12,206 nt of DNA from Halocafeteria seosinensis (taxonomy: Eukaryota > Sar > Bigyra > Bicosoecida). Positions 1 to 6,797 of the stretch are shown in pieces (positions within the stretch are counted from its first letter, which is position 1; each line of letters starts with the position of its first letter). The position numbers were made by a program, and so were the translations under genes. Location of the stretch: NCBI GenBank assembly GCA_001687465.1, contig LVLI01003111.1, positions 1 through 12,206 on the forward strand, given 5' to 3'. Under the pieces are notes generated by a model. The model saw nothing but the letters and a program-made list of their open reading frames with translations, ran no database searches and was not told the DNA's origin.

Positions 1-80
<80 letters not shown>

Positions 81-89
81 TGTGTGTGT
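1..89. repeat. TG dinucleotide microsatellite
   Basis: Uninterrupted TG alternation runs from the first base to 79. A single C follows at 80, then four more TG units to about 88. The tract starts at the window edge, so its true length is unknown. Such alternating purine-pyrimidine tracts are typical eukaryotic microsatellites, prone to length change and able to adopt Z-DNA. The open frame of repeated Cys-Val codons across it is an artefact of the repeat. Confidence 0.98.
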
Positions 90-286
90 CTACAGTACCA
101 CATGTACCTGTACAATTGTACAACTCTGAGTGTGCGTGGACCCGGAATTCGTAAGGTCCATGTCACTCATGGAACTTGTAGTCAGAAAGTCTGACAGAGA
201 GCCAACGAGCAGCGTCATTCGTTTCACTTTGTATCTTGTAGACCATACAGTAAGCATTGAGGATGCGCAAATCGCATGAACTACAC

Positions 287-303
287 CACACACACACACA
301 CAC
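287..303. repeat. CA dinucleotide tract
   Basis: Eight CA units plus a final C. On this strand it is the reverse complement of the TG tract at the window start, so the pair forms an inverted repeat with about 200 nt between the arms. Confidence 0.9.
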
Positions 304-597
304 TGACTACAGTACACTCCGGACTCCAGAGAGCTGAATGAGAATCCCGGTAATGGTTCATCCCCACTACTTTGACGGATGCCAGAAGTTCGTGTAGGTT
401 GCTTTTAGATTTTTAGCGAGATTGTTTGTTGGAACTGGCTGTGATAATCAGCGTGATTTGCGCCATTATCACACCCTTCGCGGACCGGCGATTTGGAATT
501 AATTTGTGCAAGAGCTTCTAATACACACAATGTAACACAACGTAATGAACGCATGTACGTCTACCTACGGGTATATTCTCGTTGCCAAATTATTAAA

Positions 598-603
598 TTT
601 ATT
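598..603 (-). promoter_or_regulatory. Polyadenylation-type signal AATAAA (minus strand)
   Basis: The plus-strand TTTATT reads AATAAA on the minus strand. It lies about 65 nt beyond the minus-strand stop codon at 668-670, within an AT-rich patch. The position suits the 3' end of the minus-strand gene and supports that gene being real. The hexamer is short and could occur by chance. Confidence 0.4.
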
Positions 604-667
604 AAAAATTCGCTGGCGTTAAGTCATTGCCGTCTATAACGTGTCGTGCTTCTTAGTCATTCGGTTT

Positions 668-1033
668 TCACACACAGTCTTGAAATGGCTTTCGCTGTCG
701 AAAGGGAATCGGGGTGAAGTCATGGCTTTGCTTAATTTCTTCCCGGATGGGCCTCCTCCAGCCACGAGACACTGCCAACTTCTTCTTGTCGATGTAATCG
801 TCCAACCATTTGAGTAGCTGTTTTCTCAGGCCAGAAGGCGCAAGTTGATCGGAAGGCGGAGATTGCCAGCGAGAATCCTCTGATCCTTCTCCGTTGGAAG
901 AATCAGCGTTTTCTTCTGGTTCCTCTCCGCCTTTTTTCCGCTGTGTGGGTAGCAGGAACAGGCGCAGCGCTCCTTCTCTTTCTGTGGCGAGCACCAGCGC
1001 GCTTGCCACGAGCAGTTTTATCAGTAGACCCGG
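668..1033 (-). CDS. Terminal exon of an unrecognised minus-strand gene
   Basis: The frame is open on the minus strand from just after an in-frame TAG (1036-1034) down to a TGA at 670-668. There is no ATG at its start; the first possible initiator is a GTG at 1009-1007. It is therefore most likely a downstream exon, and the sequence CCTAG directly before it could be the splice acceptor. The encoded segment begins with a hydrophobic stretch (LLIKLLVASALVLA). It continues with an acidic, serine-containing linker (GEEPEENADSSNGEGSEDS) and ends with a charged region containing LRKQLLKWLDDYIDKKK and RPIREEIKQ. Protein-like composition and an AATAAA signal about 65 nt past the stop support coding. 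The hydrophobic stretch could be a membrane anchor. I do not recognise a family. The model is uncertain because exon joining cannot be verified from sequence alone. Confidence 0.4.
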   Translation of the reverse strand, partial: PGLLIKLLVASALVLATEREGALRLFLLPTQRKKGGEEPEENADSSNGEGSEDSRWQSPPSDQLAPSGLRKQLLKWLDDYIDKKKLAVSRGWRRPIREEIKQSHDFTPIPFRQRKPFQDCV

Positions 1034-1270
1034 CTAGGTTGTTCACCTAATTTCGAATTGTCCTCCATTCTCTTGGTTACAAAGCTCGAACAAGACGGAA
1101 ACGTAACGCAAGAAGAAGTTTCAATTGTACGGTACTGCTTACAAGGTACAGTATGTAAGATAATACAGTACAACAGAAAAAGGCTCTCGGAACGAACAAA
1201 ATAACGCACTTCTTTACAGCCCACAATTGAACTGCAAGAAACAATGCCAATAAACGTCATACAATTGTAC

Positions 1271-1398
1271 CAAGCTAGCAAGGAAGCGAACGGCTCCCCT
1301 TGGGACCTTTTTTGGTAGTTGCTTCTCGACGAAGTTCTCGAACTTGGGCGCCGGCGCCGGGCGGCCCACGCCGCCCGGATCCTCGGTGCGCCAAATCC
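1271..1398 (-). CDS. Possible upstream exon of the same minus-strand gene
   Basis: One minus-strand frame is open from 1399 (after a TAA at 1402-1400) and reads APAPKFENFVEKQLPKKVP followed by RGAVRFLASL. This looks more protein-like than the longer competing frame, which is Arg/Ser-rich and runs to a TGA at 1023-1021. A GT donor at 1270 would end this exon in phase 0. Joined to the acceptor at 1034 (also phase 0), it removes a 237-nt intron and places RFLASL directly before the hydrophobic stretch of the terminal exon. The first exon and start codon are not resolved. An ATG at 1631-1629 opens a short plausible frame, but it lies only 18 nt from the start of the divergent plus-strand gene. 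This is inference. Confidence 0.25.
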
Positions 1399-1399
1399 C

Positions 1400-1648
1400 T
1401 TAGATCCTCTTTTATAATTCATCCCACTGTTTTGTATCCACAATCTCGTTCCCAATATATGCGATGTTGTGAATAGTTTAGTATTGAGGAAAAGTTGTAG
1501 AGAGGGAGCGTCGTAATCGTCTAGAAAAGATCAGCTGAAAAGACGCGCGCGCGTACACTTCCTAGGTCGCTCAAAAACACGTTCCTCCAGTGTGTTGGTC
1601 CCCATAAGGTGCATGCCGCCTCAAAAGACATACAAAAGCTAGTGTAAA
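1400..1648. promoter_or_regulatory. Divergent upstream region between two genes
   Basis: This stretch lies between the putative minus-strand gene and the plus-strand gene starting at 1649, so it should hold promoter elements for the latter and possibly both. It contains a CG alternation of five units (1544-1553). I see no TATA box at a convincing distance. It may also contain the unresolved first exon of the minus-strand gene. Confidence 0.4.
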
Positions 1649-3472
1649 ATGAGCTCGCGCACACAGATCCCTGAAGACAACACGTGGTTATCTCGTGTGG
1701 AAGCCATGCGCATCATCCGCCGTCAGCGCCAGAAAGACCTGCAGGAGCTGCAATCCTGGAAGTATTCGTGCTTGGTAAGCTCCTTTCCTGTTGGCATTAC
1801 CCTGTATTTTGGCACCATGTGAATAGTCCTTTCGCCGTGGCTTGCGGGGAATGATGTATCTGTTCACTAAGGAAGTGGATGAATGCTGCAGGAGTACTTG
1901 GCTGGAGTGACGTTTAAATCGGAGCAAGTCATGTGTACGGCCAAGCAGTTAGCACAGGAGGCGCGTCAAGATATGGACCTCTCCAAAATACAGGTACGGT
2001 CTGTGTATTTTAACACAGAATGAATCGAAAGGCTTTGACTTTGTTTTGCTTGCAGAAGGTACTTCGGAAAGCTCAGGAACTACTCACCAGATGCCACGAC
2101 TATACGAAAAAGTTCGATTTTTCATCTGATTCGGGAGAAACGCATACGATAGAAATTAGGGAAGGAGTAGATGTCCCTGAAACTGGAGGAGAGGTATGCA
2201 TGTGTACATTCTACGGGTTGTATTGTTGGCAAACAGCCCAGTACTTTAAACGGTTCTCTGCAGAACGACGAAGGCACAACTACAGTCACCAAACTTGAGT
2301 TTCTAGAGCAACAACTAGCTGCACTGAAAAATGAATTGGACTATCACAAAGGCCACAACGGAGAACATCAACAGAGAAACAGTCACGTTGGAACGAGTGA
2401 AGACACAGCGGCAGTATACGATCGTAGTACTGAATCAGAACGAGCGTCCGATGTAACTCCTCATAGTGAAACTCAAGAACAGATTGTCGAAGAAGAGCCT
2501 AAAGAGCAGAGGACACAAGTGGGTAACTCTTATGGCCACCGTCCAGACATGACATCGCTTGTTCAGCAAGCTCATCAGAGCGTCAGATTGAAAAATGTGA
2601 AAACTAGAGGGAAAACCTACAACACTCCAAGAAGATCGGTCGGTAGAAACGGGACAAAACAAGAAGACGGTTCCTTGGAAGGAATTCTGAAACGCAGTTT
2701 GAATAAGCGATTTGCTTCGACAAGAGAATCTATGGGGTCTGAAATGTCTCCTTCTTCCCTATCGGATTCTGATTCGAATATGGGCTCTCCTTCACCAAGA
2801 GATGAGGATAATAGCCGCCGCTTATCCGGACGCAAATCGTTTGGAAATTCCAGAAGAAGGCTAAGCGGAGTCAAAAGCTCGTGCGGTGCCGTTGTATCTT
2901 TGAGACCACCCACTCAGCAGCTACAAACGGTTACAGAAAACCAATCTGATCATCCGGGCAGTGGTACTGTTAGCACTGCTAATCCGTCCGTGAGTGTGGA
3001 CCAGACAACAACCCCTAGCGGCTTGCCGTCTGAGCAGGAGACTCAGCCAGCGGTAGCTGCGAAAAAGCCTATAGTATTGGATTCTATCAAGTCCTTTGAC
3101 AAGTCCAGGCTAAAGCCTAGGAATAAAGGAACAGAGTCCCCGGAAGAAGAGTGGCCAGCACCAAAAAGTGATCTCACTTCTTCCATTACTTCGTTTGACA
3201 AGAACAAATTGAAATCCGCCTCGGGCGGCAAATCTCGGAAGAAGCAAGGTTCTTCTGACATTACTTCTTCGATTACATCTTTTGATAGGAGCAACTTGAA
3301 ATCTCCCGATACGAAGAGGACAAAACAACCCGAGGAGAAGCAAAATTCTCGGAAGCCTTTCTCTCCACGGGGAGGTGGCGGCAGCATGTTGGATCAGATT
3401 AAGTCTGTCAACTTGCGTTCCACGTCTCAGAAGCGTGCTAACAAGGAGAATACGGCTGAGGAAGCTAACTAG
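1649..3472 (+). CDS. Protein with WH2/beta-thymosin-like actin-binding motifs (524 aa, 4 exons)
   Basis: Exons are 1649-1774, 1892-1993, 2056-2193 and 2264-3472. The introns (117, 62 and 70 nt) are all phase 0, start GTAAGC, GTACGG and GTATGC, and end TGCAG. The ATG has A at -3 and an open frame directly follows. Residues 1-121 are helical and charged. A short leucine heptad follows (L133, L136, L140, L143, L147), then a long low-complexity Ser/Arg/Glu-rich region. Near the C-terminus are three motifs of the form I-x-S-F-D-(K/R)-x-x-L-K: IKSFDKSRLK (from I397), ITSFDKNKLK (I430) and ITSFDRSNLK (I459). A fourth, MLDQIKSVNLR (M497), is closer to a classical WH2. The first three match the beta-thymosin core (I-x-x-F-D-K-x-x-L-K), which binds monomeric actin. 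By family knowledge, tandem WH2/thymosin proteins sequester, sever or nucleate actin. The specific role is inference. The N-terminus is unrecognised, and clustered SP sites (SPSSLSDSDS, GSPSPRDED) suggest phosphorylation. Confidence 0.85.
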
Positions 3473-4043
3473 AGTCCATCCATGCAAGGCGCCTGATGTC
3501 ACCTACACCGTGTATGTCGAACCTACGGCACACTTAGAAATATAGAAATACTACAGCATCCCAGCTCGTGAATCCGTAACAATGTTCGACAACTGCGTAC
3601 AGTAGACTGCCACTGACGTTTCCAGTAGATTTTTGGCCCGCCATTTCTCTGCTCGCGGTGTTGCTAGTGAAACTGTGGGTGCTAATTCCTGGATACCAGC
3701 CTTACTTACCCTCTTGTAGGACACTTCTCCTGACCTCGGAAAATCAAACGAAGCTTTTACTCACGCTGTTGTGTAAATATATGCTACCGAAGAATAGGGT
3801 TTGTTTGACTTCTTGCCAGCTAGCACTTTTGGACTGGAATCGGTCGAATTACCAACAAAGATAGTGAAACTCTTCGAAGGACGCGCGCCGGACCGTAGCG
3901 AGGGTACCGTATTCCTGGTATTCCTGGGCGTCTGAGAAAAGATTGCCTGTAAGAGTCGGTGGCGCGTCTGACAGTAATTAAGTGTACCCACATCTGCACA
4001 CCCGGTCGCTCCCCCATTTGTAATTCTGTAGCGCCCGTGGGGC
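3473..4043. other. Intergenic region, no convincing gene
   Basis: It should contain the 3' UTR of the thymosin/WH2 gene and the promoter and 5' UTR of the LRR gene. Open frames of 60-120 codons occur on both strands, but their composition is random-like and several begin at non-ATG codons. A tiny tandem repeat (ATTCCTGG twice, about 3911-3927) is the only local structure seen. No AATAAA was found near the upstream stop. Confidence 0.55.
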
Positions 4044-6083
4044 ATGAGAAAACGAGTTTGGGAGGAAATGGCGACCAACACTCGGGATGCACGAACGACG
4101 GCTAGCTCACCCTTGGACATTTACCTTCAGTGGGTGGAAAGACGCCCTCCTGCGGTTGGAAACAACAAGGTAGAAGATCTGGATGAAGTGGTATCCTACT
4201 GGGAGACTGTGGCTAAGGATGAAAAATTTGGACGCGTGAATACAACCCAGCAAGTGGGTCCGATTCCCAGGAACTTGTCCTGGGAACATTACACACTAAG
4301 ACTTCAGTCAGATGAGCACGTTCGGATGAAAATGAAGCAATACCCGAACTTTACGGGAAAAGGTTGGATTCCTCAGCGAAGCAAGGTGACAGAGGAGGGA
4401 CTGAAGCAACTCAATCGTCTAGCATCTCTTGCAGTAGAAGGACGTGCTCAGCAGAACGTTTCTTCAGTAGTATTCCAACACCTCTCTGGATTGAAGTCTC
4501 TGGATGTGTACAAGTTACCCTCCACAGCTACGTCAGACATGTTTGAGAGCCTGTCCAACCTGACATCTCTCAACCTGGGGTTTTGTCGCGCTGAAGCTGT
4601 TTCAGATCAAGCGTTCCAGTATCTTACACACCTTCAGCACCTCGACATTTCTGGATGTACCCAAACTACTTTATCTGACGGTGCCTTCAGATATTTGGAG
4701 AATCTCCGCTTCTTGAACATGAGCAAGTGCACACAAAGTACCATTACAGGCAAGGGATTACGGTACGTGGGAAAGTTGGAGTCTCTAAACGTGTCATCCT
4801 GCACTGGAAGCGCTTTGGATGCATCTACATTTAAGCACTTGTCACGTCTGACAGCGCTGAAGATGGATGCATGCCGGCAGGATACGCTAGACAGCAGTGC
4901 GCTGCAACAGCTGCCAAGTTTGAGGGTATTAAGTATGGTGCAATGCTGCCAGACCACCCTTGGGGATGAAGCGTTCAGGAACTGCTCTCGGCTGACAGAC
5001 CTTGACATGACATTGTGTTCGCAGTCGACAATTACAGATAAGGCGTTTCAGTATCTTGGAGAATTGCGGAATCTTAATATTTCTCTTTGCAGGCAGACAA
5101 CTATCTCCGACAATGCATTTCAATCGCTGACCAACTTGGAACGATTGGGTATGGCTTCCTGTACACAATCAACTATTACGGGCTCCTCTTTCCTGTATCT
5201 AACCAATTTGACGATGCTAGGCATGCCTGAATGTGATGAATCCAAGTTTACCGACCAATCTTTCATCGGGCTTTCAAGTCTTAAAGTGTTAGAAATGAAT
5301 TATTGCAGCCAAACATCAATTACTGCAAACGCCTTCAAACATTTCCCTGACTTGACTGCTTTGGATATGGAAGGTTGCAATCAATCGACTATAGACGACC
5401 AAGCATTTGTACACCTTCCTCGCTTAAAGTATTTGGACATGACGCGATGCTGGCAAGATGAACTTACGGACGAGGCTTTCAGACACGTATCCCAACTAGA
5501 AACACTCTACTTGGTCGAATGCGTCCAAACAAGCATCACAGACAACGCTTTTGCTCACTTGCCTCATCTAAGAGAGCTATACATGGATGATATCGATCAA
5601 GGTACAATCACCGACCAGGCCTTCCTTCATCTCTCCAACTTGGAATGTTTGAGCATGGAGAAATCCGGATTGAACGTGACAGGAGAGACATTTCACGCTC
5701 TGTCGAAACTTACTCATCTCAACCTCGCAAACCCGGAGAAGCCACTACTTACCGATGCTGCGTTTGCCCCTCTGTCTAATTTGAAGTATCTGAATATTGA
5801 AGGCTGTGGCGAGCTAAGTATAAGTGATGCCGCATTCCAAAACTTCTCGAACTTGACTGCCCTGTGCATGCAGCGCTGTACACAGTCAACCATCACGGAT
5901 AAGGCGTTCGCGAATTTGAAGGAGCTCCGAGATCTGCGTATGATGGGCTGTGGGCAGAATAGCATAACGAAAGAAGCCTTTTTGCATCTGACCAAGTTGA
6001 CCTACTTAAGCCTGGAGGGTTGTTTCCAGATCCCTGTGGATGGTTTCGCTCATTTGACCGGCATCGCAGAAGTTCACAGTTGA
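4044..6083 (+). CDS. Leucine-rich-repeat protein, about 23 cysteine-type LRRs (679 aa, intronless)
   Basis: A single uninterrupted reading frame. The first ATG is at 4044; an in-frame ATG at 4068 with G at +4 is an equally good start and would shorten the protein by 8 residues. Residues 1-125 form an unrecognised N-terminal domain rich in Trp, Lys and Glu, with no signal peptide or membrane segment. Residues 126-673 are about 23 tandem repeats of 24 residues (three are 22-23 long). The consensus is L-x-x-L-x-M-x-x-C-x-Q-x-T-I-T-D-x-A-F-x-x-L-x-x, seen for example in LTDLDMTLCSQSTITDKAF. The Cys at repeat position 9 takes the place of the usual LRR asparagine, as in cysteine-containing LRRs. 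Family knowledge predicts a curved solenoid used for protein binding. No F-box, kinase or membrane domain is visible, so this is probably an intracellular scaffold or recognition protein. The target is unknown. It is the only multi-kilobase gene here without introns. Confidence 0.93.
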   Translation: MRKRVWEEMATNTRDARTTASSPLDIYLQWVERRPPAVGNNKVEDLDEVVSYWETVAKDEKFGRVNTTQQVGPIPRNLSWEHYTLRLQSDEHVRMKMKQYPNFTGKGWIPQRSKVTEEGLKQLNRLASLAVEGRAQQNVSSVVFQHLSGLKSLDVYKLPSTATSDMFESLSNLTSLNLGFCRAEAVSDQAFQYLTHLQHLDISGCTQTTLSDGAFRYLENLRFLNMSKCTQSTITGKGLRYVGKLESLNVSSCTGSALDASTFKHLSRLTALKMDACRQDTLDSSALQQLPSLRVLSMVQCCQTTLGDEAFRNCSRLTDLDMTLCSQSTITDKAFQYLGELRNLNISLCRQTTISDNAFQSLTNLERLGMASCTQSTITGSSFLYLTNLTMLGMPECDESKFTDQSFIGLSSLKVLEMNYCSQTSITANAFKHFPDLTALDMEGCNQSTIDDQAFVHLPRLKYLDMTRCWQDELTDEAFRHVSQLETLYLVECVQTSITDNAFAHLPHLRELYMDDIDQGTITDQAFLHLSNLECLSMEKSGLNVTGETFHALSKLTHLNLANPEKPLLTDAAFAPLSNLKYLNIEGCGELSISDAAFQNFSNLTALCMQRCTQSTITDKAFANLKELRDLRMMGCGQNSITKEAFLHLTKLTYLSLEGCFQIPVDGFAHLTGIAEVHS

Positions 6084-6797
6084 GTTTCAGATACTAGTAC
6101 ACATGCATCCACCCTCTGTTGTCGTTGGACGCTTTTTTATCCACAATGAGCTGTGGTGGGAATATTCCGTAGTCACATTGAATGAAAAATCCAAAATGAC
6201 TGCATACACCGACTGCTCTCGAATGGTTGCCCACGAAGTGCTCTGTATTAAATCTATCAAAGCATACCTACAACCAATGCAAAACTTTACGTAATCCATA
6301 AAGTTGTTGCAAGTTGAGCAGAGGATTCCTAACTCACCGTACGTTAGGATGAGCGTTGAACTTGTGCCACAACCGTCATCCATGAGTCGTGGGCGACTCG
6401 TGGCAAAACGACAGGGCTTCGGACAAGCACAACCCCCAACGCATTGTTAGAGACAATTGAGCAACTTGTTAATTAAGTATACATGCGTATAAAACTTTAG
6501 CATCAATCAAACTGTACGCATACTCACTTGCAAGTGTGTGTAAAGCTGTGGATTTGCCGAAGAGGATGATCGTTTGCCCAGAATATCGCATCCATTGCTG
6601 ATGCTTTCCCAATGAATACTGAAAGACAAGAGCTGACGACAGTGTTGGCACTATTATAAACACTAAGAATTGTAAAGCAACGGGCTACAAAGTAAGGCAA
6701 AGAGGGGAACATCGGATTTTTCATCGAATTTGAAGGTAGACTCATCCTTTATTAGGACAGAGTACAGTTGTAAAAGCATAGTAGGCGTGACATCACC
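6084..6797. other. Intergenic region with structured element, no convincing gene
   Basis: It lies between the LRR stop and the MORN start. Short frames on both strands (for example plus 6103-6294 and minus 6383-6087) have ordinary composition without recognisable motifs and probably lie in UTRs. Two inverted repeats cluster in the middle: a 6-bp stem at 6328-6348 and the larger structure at 6365-6405 listed separately. No tRNA fold was found. Confidence 0.55.
6365..6405. other. Intergenic inverted-repeat structure (bulged hairpin)
   Basis: GAGTCG (6384-6389) pairs with CGACTC (6394-6399) around a TGGG loop. TGCCAC (6365-6370) pairs with GTGGCA (6400-6405). The two 3' arms are contiguous, which gives 12 paired bases with one 13-nt bulge on the 5' side. 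Alternatively the inner stem extends by two Watson-Crick pairs and a wobble into the bulge. It could act as RNA in the 3' UTR of the LRR transcript or as an upstream DNA element. Function is unknown. Confidence 0.45.

Larger units (their letters stand above)
90..667. other. Intergenic region, no gene seen
   Basis: No open frame here has convincing protein composition. It holds a 12-bp perfect palindrome (GTACAATTGTAC, 110-121), a CA tract at 287-303 and an AT-rich stretch at about 588-612. That AT-rich stretch carries the polyadenylation-type signal listed separately. The motif CTACAGTAC appears just inside both dinucleotide tracts (about 90-98 and 306-314). I see no tRNA or other RNA gene. 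Confidence 0.6.

Noticed and set aside
6-194. Open frame of repeated Cys-Val codons
   Set aside because: It is produced by reading through the TG microsatellite, and the remainder has no protein-like features.
1021-1455. Longer minus-strand frame of 144 codons
   Set aside because: It begins at an ATG-like position but is Arg/Ser-rich then Cys/Phe/Ser-rich without motifs. The competing frame over 1271-1398 looks more protein-like. It could still contribute a short exon.
3043-3502. Minus-strand frames opposite the thymosin/WH2 repeats
   Set aside because: They mirror the repetitive Ser/Lys-rich sense codons; the sense frame has a recognisable motif array.
3761-4120. Minus-strand frames in the gap before the LRR gene
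   Set aside because: Random-like composition, overlap with the LRR 5' coding region, and no recognisable domain or splice support.
6087-6383. Minus- and plus-strand frames after the LRR stop (also 6103-6294 plus)
   Set aside because: Short, without motifs, and directly downstream of a stop codon where a 3' UTR is expected.
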